NCBI GenBank assembly: GCA_023395615.1
Contig: JAEWYP010000087.1
Location: 1 to 52,784, forward strand
Direction of reading: 5' to 3'
DNA: 52,784 bases
From: Bacillota bacterium
Lineage (GTDB): Bacteria; Bacillota; Clostridia; Christensenellales; Aristaeellaceae
In this document: in pieces, positions 33,642 through 42,375 of the stretch
How positions within the stretch are numbered: position 1 is the stretch's first letter
Layout of the letters: each line of letters starts with the position of its first letter
Translations under genes and position numbers: made by a program
Notes under the pieces: generated by a model
Told to the model about the DNA's origin: nothing
Database searches by the model: none
What the model saw: only the letters and a program-made list of their open reading frames with translations

Positions 33642-33676
33642 TTGCATTTAATTCTATATAGTATTATCCTATATAG
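33642..33676 (+). promoter_or_regulatory. marR-type promoter with dyad operator
   Basis: TTGCAT (33642-33647) and TATCCT (33665-33670) are spaced by 17 bases. Two copies of the self-complementary CTATATAG (33654-33661 and 33669-33676) are separated by 7 bases, overlapping the spacer, the -10 and the start region. This is the classic layout of a MarR autorepressor site. The leader would be only about 15 bases long. Confidence 0.7.
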
Positions 33677-33691
33677 CAGGAGGTGGTCTCC

Positions 33692-34132
33692 ATTACGACC
33701 AACGGAGGGTTCTTGATTTCGCAGATCAAGCAGGTACAGGGGCGTGTATTCGCTCAGCTGTTACAGCAGACCGGGCTGGATGATTTCAACGGCGCGCAGG
33801 GCCGTATCCTGTTCGTATTATGGCAGGAAGATTGTCTGCCGATTGTGGAGTTAAGTCACCGTACCGGTCTGGCAAAAACAACGCTCACCGGCATGCTGGA
33901 CCGGATGGAAGCGCAGGGGTTGGTGAACCGCTCCCGGGATCGTATCGACCGGCGACAACAGAACATTGTACTCACAGACAAAGCCCGGGGGCTTTCCGCC
34001 GCATACGACAACGTATCGGCCCGAATGAACGAGCTGTTTTACAGGGGTTTTACCGAGCCGGAAGTAACCACCTTTGAAAACATGCTGCGCGAGGTGTTGA
34101 AAAACCTTACAACAATCGAAAATACCTTATGA
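33692..34132 (+). CDS. MarR-family transcriptional regulator
   Basis: This 146-residue winged-helix repressor has GGFLISQIKQVQGRVF at the N-terminus, FNGAQGRILFVLW, the recognition helix SHRTGLAKTTLTGMLDRMEAQGLV and the wing RSRDRIDRRQQNIVLTDKA. It probably represses its own promoter and the flavoprotein gene downstream, using the CTATATAG dyad. The start is unusual: AGGAGGTG (33678-33685) is optimally placed for ATT at 33692 (ATT-ACG-ACC-AAC-GGA), while GTG 33683 lies inside the ribosome site and TTG 33713 would cut conserved residues. No ATG is available. Its stop overlaps the upstream ATG at 34129. Confidence 0.88.
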   Translation: MTTNGGFLISQIKQVQGRVFAQLLQQTGLDDFNGAQGRILFVLWQEDCLPIVELSHRTGLAKTTLTGMLDRMEAQGLVNRSRDRIDRRQQNIVLTDKARGLSAAYDNVSARMNELFYRGFTEPEVTTFENMLREVLKNLTTIENTL

Positions 34133-34146
34133 AAGGACCTGTTCCA

Positions 34147-34590
34147 ATGATCGAATCCACCAAAGATAAAATCCGGGAAATGATTCGGGAAGCGTCCACC
34201 GTTTGGGTCGCATCGGTGGACAAGGAGGGGTATCCCGCCGTGAAGGCTATGTTCGCAACCGGCAAGCGGGAAGGCTACGGCATCTATTATCTCTCCACCA
34301 ACACCTCTTCACACCGGGCGCAGCAGTACCTGCAAAACCCGAAAGCGGCGCTGTACTTCTGCCAGCCGGAGCAGATCAACGGCGTGATGCTGCGTGGCAC
34401 CATGGAGGTACTGACCGACGCGCCCCATCGGGAGCTGCTGTGGAACCCTGGCGACGAAAAGTATTATCCTCTGGGCGTTACCGATCCGGATTACTGCGTA
34501 TTCCGTTTTACCGCGCAGTGCGGTAACTGCTGGATATGCAGCAAGGGAAAAACGTATTTTACCATCCGTGAATTGGAGGACGACGCCTGA
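34147..34590 (+). CDS. pyridoxamine 5'-phosphate oxidase-family flavoprotein
   Basis: This 147-residue protein has the split-barrel PNPOx-like fold pattern: MIESTKDKIREMIREASTVWVASVDKEGYPAVKAMF, then IYYLSTNTSSHRAQQYLQNPKAALYFCQPE and MLRGTMEVL. Such proteins bind FMN, F420 or haem and are often oxidoreductases of unknown substrate. A C-terminal CGNCWIC cluster is less usual. ATG 34147 follows AAAGGA; another ATG at 34129 overlaps the marR stop. The pair forms a two-gene operon under the MarR-type promoter. Confidence 0.82.
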   Translation: MIESTKDKIREMIREASTVWVASVDKEGYPAVKAMFATGKREGYGIYYLSTNTSSHRAQQYLQNPKAALYFCQPEQINGVMLRGTMEVLTDAPHRELLWNPGDEKYYPLGVTDPDYCVFRFTAQCGNCWICSKGKTYFTIRELEDDA

Positions 34591-34628
34591 CGAGGCACAT
34601 CGGATACGCCCGTCCCCTCTTTTTTTTC
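34576..34628 (+). terminator. probable terminator after the flavoprotein gene
   Basis: GAGGACG at the end of the gene can pair with CGTCCCCTC (one bulge), followed by TTTTTTTT. The stem is imperfect but the T-run is strong. The remaining sequence to 34833 shows no gene. Confidence 0.55.
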
Positions 34629-34833
34629 TATCGTCAGGCCATATCCGGAAGGTCCCCCGCCGACAGTATCCGGGCGTTCCTTATCGCCTTCCGAAAAAAT
34701 CTCTCGCCAGCCCGGGTGCGTGCGGGAGGGCTCGCCTTCCCCGAGACTCCTAGAAGCACAGCACGGGATGCCTGCTGTTGGGATTTCTATCACATACAGG
34801 CACAGGTCGCCTAAAAGCGTTCCGCGCTCCCTA

Positions 34834-35049
34834 TCAAAGCCGGAACAAAACAAAAACGCCGCTGGAATCGGGCTCAGCCCTCCAACGGCGTTTCTCTTTT
34901 TGCCTCTGATAGGCGGTCGACGGTTCGGGCCGTCGGGTGACCGGGTTAACGGTTCCCCACGTTCCGCGACGCGCAACGTCCAACTCACGGCGTTTCTTTC
35001 TCGTCAGCTTTTCATAAGCGACGAAACGTTCCTGCTCGCTTCGCTTCAT
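34834..35049 (-). CDS. small basic protein, possible
   Basis: This frame encodes 71 residues beginning MKRSEQERFVAYEKLTRKKR, strongly basic, with the block RRGTWGTVNPVTRRPEPSTAYQRQKEK in the middle. Its pattern (basic helix followed by WG-NPVTR-P-AY) looks like a small conserved protein rather than a random frame, but I cannot name a function. The last 17 codons run through the terminator hairpin at 34846-34892, so the functional protein may end earlier or the frame may not be real. It lies at the downstream end of the polysaccharide locus. Confidence 0.4.
   Translation of the reverse strand: MKRSEQERFVAYEKLTRKKRRELDVARRGTWGTVNPVTRRPEPSTAYQRQKEKRRWRAEPDSSGVFVLFRL
34846..34892 (-). terminator. 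terminator at the end of the polysaccharide locus
   Basis: CGCC-GCTGGA and TCCAAC-GGCG form the stem, followed on the minus strand by GTTTTTGTTTTG. It lies within the 3' end of the small basic ORF. Confidence 0.8.
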
Positions 35050-35164
35050 ATCGGTATCACACTCCATTTCTGTAAGGGCTAACGTTTTCCCCATACGCTT
35101 TCATCATACTCCAAACCTTTCAGGCATTCAACCCCGCCGCGTTCCGGTCGGGATACCCCCCAGT

Positions 35165-36715
35165 TTATTCGTTTTGCGCGGGAAGAAGTTTTTTCAGGCT
35201 TTGAACGGAGTCAAATCCATATGCCAGATAAGCATCGGTCTGATACAGCAGCTTGCCGTTCGCCTGCGCCTTTGCCGCAAGCGCAGCGCCTTTCCCCGCC
35301 GCTTCCGCGGGGGTAAGGATCAGGTAAACTCTTCCTTTGTATTCCTGCGCAGGGTCGCCCGTGTCCGTCAGCCATGGCTGTTTTTCCAGTGTGTCAAAGT
35401 TTGTAACGGGTACACACCGCACCTCGCCGTTGGTCAGCTCCGTAAGCACGTTTCCGTTCCACTGGCTGGCATACCCGAGATCGTACCCCTGTGCCTGCAA
35501 AAGTGTAGCCACTTTCTTCATCTCCAGGCTTTCCGCGCGGTGTGCCTGATACCAGCCTCCGGTTACCGTAGCAACACAGAAGCACCCCACAACCGCAGTG
35601 ATAAACACCCGCTGGCGCAACCCGGAATCCGTCCCAAGCTCGCGAAAAGCGACGGCCAGCACCGGCACGCAGAATGCCAGCGACGGAATATAGTAGCGCG
35701 GCGCATACATGCTGAGAAACAGAAAACTGAGCAGGCTGACCGCAACTGCCGCCAACAGGTACTCCGTGATCCACCGCCCCGCAGAATCACCGTCCCTGCG
35801 ACGGATTACGAAAACCACGCCAGCCGCAACCAGCAGCGTGAGCGCCAGCGCGCATCCCGAAGAAAGCCCCTCCGGCGAAGCGACGGCGTTGGAGGAGTAG
35901 AAGCCAAAATAAGCGACAATATCCAGCAGTCGGGTTGTCAGTTGCTGGGCTGTGGGCAGCGCGGTAACCACCTGTGACATTCCCAGCAGATGATACCGCG
36001 GCGCCAGTACCAGTTGATGGATCACAAACCCCGCAAGAAACGACACAACAGGCAGAAGCGCCAGCCCGTATTCCCGCTTTTTAAGTGCCCGCAGGCTGTT
36101 TTCCCTCTTGAGGAAATGATCCGCAAGAACGAAAAGGATCGGCAAATGCAGCGTCATCAGCCCGCGAACCCCACCCATACCGAAAAACAGGTTCAGCACG
36201 CAGACCAGCAGCCGGAACGGCCACCCGCTCTTTTCCGGCTGTACACAATAGGCCACCGTAAGAAACCCAATCATCACCGGCACCGAATAATACGGCAACA
36301 GAACGGCATAGGGAAAAAACACCGGCGAAAAGGGCGCCAGCAGCAACGGGGACAGGGCAAAACCGGTTATCCCCAGCCTGGCGCGGCGCACCAGCACAAA
36401 ATAACTGGTCAGCAACAGGCACGCCATGCACACAGTGCCCAACGCCCGAATAAAAGCCCAGTCGTTCGAAAAATTGAACAGAAACGCCCACAGCAAGTTG
36501 GGGCTTAGCACGCGCAATTCCGTAGAGTAATACCAGTTGGCCAAGAGCACGCTGCCTTCCCGCTGCATTTGCTGCGCAAGGATCATTTCCGACGCGTCCT
36601 CCGCGTTCAGATACCGTTCCGGCGAACGATACAGCGAAAGGCCGATCCACACCAGCTCCGCAAGCAGGATCAGGGCCGTCAGTACCAGGATCAGGAACCG
36701 ACGTTGTTTACGCAT
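35165..36715 (-). CDS. multi-spanning GT-C-like membrane protein
   Basis: This 516-residue protein has an N-terminal transmembrane helix, a loop with an acidic pair (YLNAEDASEMILAQQ, residues about 35-49), about ten further hydrophobic helices and a soluble C-terminal domain of about 120 residues. The topology and the early acidic loop resemble GT-C glycosyltransferases of the ArnT/GT39 type, which use a polyprenyl-phosphate sugar donor and act outside the membrane. No firm family signature was recognised, so the enzymatic role is an inference. Last well-supported gene of the polysaccharide operon. Confidence 0.6.
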   Translation of the reverse strand: MRKQRRFLILVLTALILLAELVWIGLSLYRSPERYLNAEDASEMILAQQMQREGSVLLANWYYSTELRVLSPNLLWAFLFNFSNDWAFIRALGTVCMACLLLTSYFVLVRRARLGITGFALSPLLLAPFSPVFFPYAVLLPYYSVPVMIGFLTVAYCVQPEKSGWPFRLLVCVLNLFFGMGGVRGLMTLHLPILFVLADHFLKRENSLRALKKREYGLALLPVVSFLAGFVIHQLVLAPRYHLLGMSQVVTALPTAQQLTTRLLDIVAYFGFYSSNAVASPEGLSSGCALALTLLVAAGVVFVIRRRDGDSAGRWITEYLLAAVAVSLLSFLFLSMYAPRYYIPSLAFCVPVLAVAFRELGTDSGLRQRVFITAVVGCFCVATVTGGWYQAHRAESLEMKKVATLLQAQGYDLGYASQWNGNVLTELTNGEVRCVPVTNFDTLEKQPWLTDTGDPAQEYKGRVYLILTPAEAAGKGAALAAKAQANGKLLYQTDAYLAYGFDSVQSLKKLLPAQNE

Positions 36716-36886
36716 GCAGATTCTCCATTACGCGGCAGAGGATCAACATGAGGACCCGCAAGTCGTCCAATGCTGCGCTGTTCTCCGAATATTTCCGTAG
36801 ACCTGTCTGCGAATCAATTCGCTTCCTTCTCCCCGTTTTCCTGCCCGCTGCCCGTATGTTCTCCGCCGGCATCTACGGACCGGCGT

Positions 36887-38560
36887 TTACGGTACGGTGT
36901 CCAGCAACGCTGTAAAGTCCTCTTCCGGCATAGGTTTGTAGTAGTAATAACCCTGGATCAGGTCGCAGTTCTCCTGCCGCAGAAAATCTACCTGCTCCTT
37001 CGTTTCCACACCCTCCGCCACCACCTTCACACCAAGCTCATGCGCCATCCCGATTAACGTTCGGATAATGTGGTTCGTTTTGGGTTTCACGTTGATGAAC
37101 TGTATAAAATCGATTCCCAGTTTGAGAAAATCAAAATTAAAATCCTGCACCAGCGCGAAAGTGGAATACCCGATTCCAAAATCATCAACCAAAATTTGGA
37201 TGCCAAAGCTACGCAGATAGTCAACCAGTCCGGCCATTTCCCTGTCGGTATGGGTAAAGGCCGTCTCCGTCAGCTCCACCCGGATGAACTGGGCAGGAAA
37301 TGGCAGGGATGTAATATTGCGTTCGATGATCGCGCGAATATCCTGATGGGTAAAATCACGCCGCGAAAGATTCACCGAAACCGGCACGGTTCTTTTCCCC
37401 GCTCTGAGGCGTTTATCCAGAAAAGAGACGACTTTTTTCGTAATATAACTGTCCAGTTTGGAGATATGTCCGTTTTCTTCAAAAAACGGAATGAACTGAT
37501 CCGGTCCCAGCAGCCCGTCTTTCGGGTGTTTCCAGCGCACCAGCACCTCCGCCGATTCCACGCTCCCCGTGTGTGTATCAATTATCGGCTGGTAATACAG
37601 TCGAATTTGCTCGCTCAGGATCGCGTTTTCCAGCTCGCTGGTCAGGTTCTCTTTTTGCATCAGTTCCCTGCTCATCGCATCACAATATACCGCGTAAGGT
37701 TTGGAGTAGTCATTGTAGATATAATTCTTCGCCAGCCTGGCTTTATCGTACATAGACGTTACGTTCTCCGTACGGTCTTTCACCTCGAATATCCCGCAGT
37801 TGCAGAAAAAATTAAGAGCCCGCTCCTCATTTTCGTAATGTCCGGCACACAGAGTGGTCAGCTTTGGCAAATCAAGGGCTTCGCTGTTCACCAGCATGGC
37901 GAAATGATCCATTTCCATCCGGGCCAGCACAGCCGGTTTCAGGAAGGAACGATCCAGCATCCCACCAACGTTCTTCAGCACCCGGTCACCGCCATCCGAG
38001 CCAAAAAAGTCGTTGATAGCCTTAAAACCCCTGATATTAAAGAAGAGAACGCTCCATTGTTCCGTATCAATCGCGGCATTCAGCACTTCGCGCGCGCGGG
38101 TGAAAAACCCGATCCGGTTAAACAGGCCCGTCAGGTGATCCGTCAAATCCAGCGGGTGATAACAATCCGAAAAGCGCCAGGTATAATAATCAATATTACT
38201 GCTTAGCAACGCTTGAACCGTGCGCGCGCAGTCGCTGGCCGGAATGAAGTTCCACAGACCGATGGCGGACCATCCGATATTATGATTCTTACCGGAATTC
38301 ATAACAATCGCAATGATGGGAAGATCCGTAATCTTCATCGAGTTCAGCGTCTCGATGATTTCGCCGGATTCTATTTTGTATTGTTCCATACAAAGGAGAA
38401 TCGCGGATAATTCTTCCCGGTGTTCACGGATGGCTTCCGCCCCTGCCTGCATGGTAGGCACCGTAAGCAGGTCATAAGTCGCCTCCAGATCCTTCAGCAC
38501 ATGATGGGAGCAGGGTTTGAGGACGTCGTCTACCAGAAGGACTTTTTTTCGGTCTTCCAT
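36887..38560 (-). CDS. REC-GGDEF-EAL protein with degenerate N-terminus, probable c-di-GMP phosphodiesterase
   Basis: This 557-residue protein starts with a receiver-like domain (VLLVDDV, residues 7-13) whose phospho-acceptor site is lost (ILLCME). A GGDEF domain follows (TGLFNRIGFF at 144) with its loop degenerated to RMEMDHF (214-220), so it cannot make c-di-GMP. The EAL domain keeps the catalytic set: E338 in AEVLVRW, N397 in VNLS, E429 and E432 in ELTE, D459/D460 in DDFG, K480, E516 in EGVE and Q536 in QGY. It is therefore expected to degrade c-di-GMP and tune the PilZ-containing synthase encoded in the same operon. A GAGGGAG site precedes the ATG. Confidence 0.9.
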   Translation of the reverse strand: MEDRKKVLLVDDVLKPCSHHVLKDLEATYDLLTVPTMQAGAEAIREHREELSAILLCMEQYKIESGEIIETLNSMKITDLPIIAIVMNSGKNHNIGWSAIGLWNFIPASDCARTVQALLSSNIDYYTWRFSDCYHPLDLTDHLTGLFNRIGFFTRAREVLNAAIDTEQWSVLFFNIRGFKAINDFFGSDGGDRVLKNVGGMLDRSFLKPAVLARMEMDHFAMLVNSEALDLPKLTTLCAGHYENEERALNFFCNCGIFEVKDRTENVTSMYDKARLAKNYIYNDYSKPYAVYCDAMSRELMQKENLTSELENAILSEQIRLYYQPIIDTHTGSVESAEVLVRWKHPKDGLLGPDQFIPFFEENGHISKLDSYITKKVVSFLDKRLRAGKRTVPVSVNLSRRDFTHQDIRAIIERNITSLPFPAQFIRVELTETAFTHTDREMAGLVDYLRSFGIQILVDDFGIGYSTFALVQDFNFDFLKLGIDFIQFINVKPKTNHIIRTLIGMAHELGVKVVAEGVETKEQVDFLRQENCDLIQGYYYYKPMPEEDFTALLDTVP

Positions 38561-38667
38561 AAGTCATACTCCCTCTTTGGTCATTACCGCAAAGAATGCT
38601 CATGTGGAATTTTCATCGGCGAATCGGACAGGTTTCGTCAGAGAAGAAAATGAGTATCGGAAGAAAA

Positions 38668-39990
38668 TTACCGCCAGTTCAGCTGGACTTCATTCACATA
38701 GGGATCTGCGTACCAGTTTTTTCCCGTCGCCCAGGGCAGTTTGCCGGGATATTCCACCGCCGTCGCAAGTTTTCCGCCTGCTGTTTTTAAGCGTTTCTGC
38801 GCAGCCAGCAGGGCTTTCTGATCGCTCCCGTTCATTGTGTCTCCGGCGGTCTGGAAAGCGCCTTGCGCATCTTCAAGAGCCACCAGAAAGTCGTCTGCCA
38901 GCGTCTGCTGTTCCGCCCCCAAAGAGCTTTTGGTTTCCACATAAGCCGCCAGTTCCTGCGCGACCGAAAGGGTATGAATCACCTTTAGCCCGGCATCCGT
39001 CAGCCATTTCGTATAATCGTACGACACGTAGGCAAGCGGCGGAACCTCAACGCCGAATACCTGACGGATCACCGTCTGCCGGTTCTCCTGATCTGTAAAG
39101 GTAAAGTTCCAGCCCTTCAGCGCCGTGCGATATTTTCCTGTAATCACATAGGAGCCGATGTCTTCCGCCTTCAGGCTTAACATAAAGGGAACGGCCGCCA
39201 GCAGCTCCGTTCCCAATTGTAGATTGGAGAAAAACCCATCCGCGTTTTCCATCGCGGTTTGAATCACCTTTGTCAGCAGCGCGGGGTTCGCTTTCAGTTT
39301 TTCACAAATCGCAGCCATCAGCGCCCGCTGTCGGCCCGTGCGCCCGATGTCGTTTGCCCGGACAGTCGCATTTCTCCGGGCGCGGAAATAATCCATGATA
39401 CCCCGCCCGTCCAGATGCTGCATCCCTTTGTGGTAGTGGATTTTACCGACGTTGTACGCCATTTCCAGTTCAAAATCCACCCCGTCCATGGCGTCACCCA
39501 GTTTTTCCATCACGTTCATATCCACCGCAAGGTAATGATCGATCTTGATGCCGCCCAACAGCCAGGAAGCCGCTTTGCAGGTTTTCTCCAGCCCATCCTG
39601 CACCGTTGTTCCGCAGTTGAAGGCGGCATTCAGCTTATAAATCCCCCGAATGCCCGGCACATAGGTAAGGGTATCCCGCGGAAGAGAAATAAAGTCGATT
39701 TTCTTCGTATCCGGCTGTACGGAAATCACCAGCACGGCGTCCGTATGGCATTCCTGCAGCGACGTCTTGTGCCCGCTCCCCCAGTATCCCTTGTATCCGT
39801 AATCAATGCCCAACAGCAGAATGTTTATCCTCTTCTCCGGTAAGGCAAGCTCCCCCGCCACGCCATCCGGGTTCAGCAGAGGATTGGCGTACGTTTTGGT
39901 ATCCGCCACGGCATAAGCGCCCGGCAGGCTGAAAAAAAGACAGACAGCCATGCAACAGGCCGCGCAGAGAAAGCGTCTGAAATTCTTCAT
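38668..39990 (-). CDS. LytR-CpsA-Psr (LCP) family protein
   Basis: This 440-residue protein has an N-terminal signal or anchor (FLCAACCMAVCLFFSLPGAYAVA) and an LCP domain with NILLLGID (56-63), HTDAVLV, SLPRDT (102-107), KLNAAF and the arginine cluster RTGRQRALM. LCP enzymes transfer polymers from lipid carriers onto peptidoglycan. In this locus it could attach the secreted polysaccharide or another glycan to the wall. The C-terminal 150 residues have no recognised domain. It lies between the triple-NodB gene and the EAL-domain gene. Confidence 0.9.
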   Translation of the reverse strand: MKNFRRFLCAACCMAVCLFFSLPGAYAVADTKTYANPLLNPDGVAGELALPEKRINILLLGIDYGYKGYWGSGHKTSLQECHTDAVLVISVQPDTKKIDFISLPRDTLTYVPGIRGIYKLNAAFNCGTTVQDGLEKTCKAASWLLGGIKIDHYLAVDMNVMEKLGDAMDGVDFELEMAYNVGKIHYHKGMQHLDGRGIMDYFRARRNATVRANDIGRTGRQRALMAAICEKLKANPALLTKVIQTAMENADGFFSNLQLGTELLAAVPFMLSLKAEDIGSYVITGKYRTALKGWNFTFTDQENRQTVIRQVFGVEVPPLAYVSYDYTKWLTDAGLKVIHTLSVAQELAAYVETKSSLGAEQQTLADDFLVALEDAQGAFQTAGDTMNGSDQKALLAAQKRLKTAGGKLATAVEYPGKLPWATGKNWYADPYVNEVQLNWR

Positions 39991-40119
39991 TGAATTTAGG
40001 AAATTCCTTTCGAGAATAAGAAAGCGGTTGCAAGTAACACAGCCCCATCCGTGGCCCGCCAGTCAGCGGTCCGCCAGTCGGAGCCGGAGTCGGAAACAAC
40101 AATGCCATGTAGCAGACGT

Positions 40120-42375
40120 CTATTGCAATACTTCGCTTAGTCCCACGAAACGGTAAGGCGTATCCGCATATTTTTGTTCCATCTCGGTCAGGTACTGGTC
40201 CAGCGCGTCGGCGGTAAAAGTGCTGTTGTCCGACATATGCATCACAAGGATCGCGCCGCTTTTCGTGTTTTTTGCCAGGTTGGCGGCCAGCTTCTCGGCG
40301 CTGGTGGCTTTATAATCCTGCGACGCAAAACTGCCGGAAACCGAGTAATGGAAACCGCAGTCCAAAACAGTCGTCAAACCACTTTTGCTGACCGCCAGTG
40401 TCGGCGGGCGAAACAGCAACGACAGTGACGGATGATCCCCGGAGCGCATATCGCCAACAATCGACTGCAACACCCCATAGGAGGTCACCAGATCCTCCTG
40501 TAAAGATGCAACCTGTTCTTCGCTGAGTTCGGTAAAGCGTTTGCCGCTGCCCACATCGTTAGAAAGCGGGAAATGCGTGTTGGTGTGACAGCCGATGGTG
40601 TGCCCATCCGCCGCAATAGCCCTGAGCAGGTTGGGGTTATAAGGCACATACTGCGTTTTTACAAAGAACGTCGCCTTCGCGCCGTGTGCCTTCAGCACTT
40701 CCAGTAACCGGGTGATGGTCCTGTCGGTTCCCCAGTCGTCGAAGGTGAGGAACACCATATTGTCGTTGTTGGGGATCAGTCCCTTTTTATCCAGCAGTTT
40801 TATTTCCCCGTAACTGAACCCGGGCAGGAAAGCGGACGTCGCCACCCAGCTTACCCCGATGTAACGGCTTTCGATGGCGCTCATCGCATTGCCCGTCAGC
40901 TGACCCGGAAAAATCTTATCTTTCACTTCCGGCAGAATCTCAGCGTCCGGCAGCGGGTAGGTGTATACGGATGCGGCGTTATCCGCGATGGTCATCAGCG
41001 GTTCCAGCGCGTACACATTCCGTTGCGTCGCCATCATTTTTACCAGTTCGCCCAGCAACGTATTGCTCTTCTGGTACTGCCCCATCTGAAAATGCACAAT
41101 CTCGCCGCGTTGCAGGTCGCCCTGCGAATCCGGCAACACCGCGGCCAGCACGGTTGCGGCATCCGTTGCGCGCGCATCCTCGGTACGCACCGCGTTTACC
41201 ATAGAATTGGCCAGCGTAAAGCCGCCCGCGCCACAGGCCTGTTTCAGCAATGCGTTCGCACTGCCGAAAGCCGGGCGCACAGGCAACGCGTCGGTATCCT
41301 CAAAATCAGTTTGCAGGCTTTCGCGGGTCAGCATCAGTTCCCGCAGCAGCGCCTCGGACGTGGTAAACCGTCCGGTTTGTACTGCAATCCCAAGGCTGTG
41401 ACCCCCGTTCAGGATCAGGTGGATTTCGTCGGCATAACGGGCAATCTCGTCCCGGGTCACGAAAAACGTCGCTTTCGCCTTCACCGCCGACAATGCATCC
41501 AGCACGCCTTGCAGCTCCGCATCGTTGCCCAGTCCGGAAAATGTGAAGGCGACGGCGGGTTCGACCGTGTAGACCCGGTTCAGCGGTTCCGCCTCCGCCG
41601 GGTTCGCATTCAGCAATTTTTGCGCCTGTGCATTCAGGTCCGTGGCTTCCAGCGCGGCGCACAGCGCCGTTACAGCCGTCCCCACGACGCTCGTATCCCC
41701 ATCCGGCACGACGCACAGGATGGAACCCCGTTGCACTCCCTTCAACAACGTTTCCGCGTCTGTCTGGCTCCGGATCCGCGAAAGCGAAACCGTCTGCGTC
41801 GGTACCACGACCGTATTCATGGAGCAGGCATAGGCCGCCGCGCACAGCGTATCGCCGGGCGTGCCGGCATACAGCAATTGCGAAGGCCAAACACCCGCCG
41901 CAGTCTGCACCGCGCTGGCGGCGCTGATGAAACTGTCGATGTTGCGCTCCGGCGACGATGAATCCGCGCCATCCGCGCCATCCAGACCCACCATAAAGCC
42001 GCGCTCCACGAGCAGGGCCAGGCTGGCCGGTTCGCCGGCCACATCCTGGCCGGTAACAAAGAACGCGGCAGTGATGCCGCTGTTTGCAAATGCGTCCAGC
42101 AGATTTTTCGTCGTTTCCGGATCCGGCAACCCGCGTACCACCAGTTCCGCCTTCTGCGGGATGGTGTCGGCCGCCGTCTGACGGACCGCTGCCATATCCG
42201 ATTCACCACGGGTCTGATACCGTGCGACCGCCTCGCTGATCGCCTGCTGCACTGCGTCCGTTTCGGTGGAGACAGTAACATCTTCTGCTTTTTGAACGGG
42301 AAGCAGCGTTATCCCCCACAGCGCGACGGCAGCCAGTATCAATAGCAGAAGCGTTGTCCGGAATTGTTTTTTCAA
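40120..42375 (-). CDS. protein with three tandem NodB-like domains
   Basis: This 751-residue protein has an N-terminal transmembrane helix (8-25) and three NodB/polysaccharide-deacetylase-like modules. The first (about 75-250; AAFFVTGQD at 103) and second (about 272-460; FTFSGLGND at 277, ATFFVTRDE at 302) have lost metal ligands. The third (about 540-751) is complete: TFDDW (544-548), ATFFVKT, GHTIGCHTNTH (His597, His601), FRPP (655-658) and VMHMSD near 711. It would N-deacetylate an extracellular amino-sugar polymer, with the first two domains perhaps binding substrate. The start is TTG 42375, overlapping the GH18-like stop by four bases (TTGA). Confidence 0.88.
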   Translation of the reverse strand: MKKQFRTTLLLLILAAVALWGITLLPVQKAEDVTVSTETDAVQQAISEAVARYQTRGESDMAAVRQTAADTIPQKAELVVRGLPDPETTKNLLDAFANSGITAAFFVTGQDVAGEPASLALLVERGFMVGLDGADGADSSSPERNIDSFISAASAVQTAAGVWPSQLLYAGTPGDTLCAAAYACSMNTVVVPTQTVSLSRIRSQTDAETLLKGVQRGSILCVVPDGDTSVVGTAVTALCAALEATDLNAQAQKLLNANPAEAEPLNRVYTVEPAVAFTFSGLGNDAELQGVLDALSAVKAKATFFVTRDEIARYADEIHLILNGGHSLGIAVQTGRFTTSEALLRELMLTRESLQTDFEDTDALPVRPAFGSANALLKQACGAGGFTLANSMVNAVRTEDARATDAATVLAAVLPDSQGDLQRGEIVHFQMGQYQKSNTLLGELVKMMATQRNVYALEPLMTIADNAASVYTYPLPDAEILPEVKDKIFPGQLTGNAMSAIESRYIGVSWVATSAFLPGFSYGEIKLLDKKGLIPNNDNMVFLTFDDWGTDRTITRLLEVLKAHGAKATFFVKTQYVPYNPNLLRAIAADGHTIGCHTNTHFPLSNDVGSGKRFTELSEEQVASLQEDLVTSYGVLQSIVGDMRSGDHPSLSLLFRPPTLAVSKSGLTTVLDCGFHYSVSGSFASQDYKATSAEKLAANLAKNTKSGAILVMHMSDNSTFTADALDQYLTEMEQKYADTPYRFVGLSEVLQ

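Noticed and set aside
34720..35082. 120-residue plus-strand frame near the end of the polysaccharide locus
   Set aside because: No motif and no ribosome site, and it covers the minus-strand terminator and small basic ORF.
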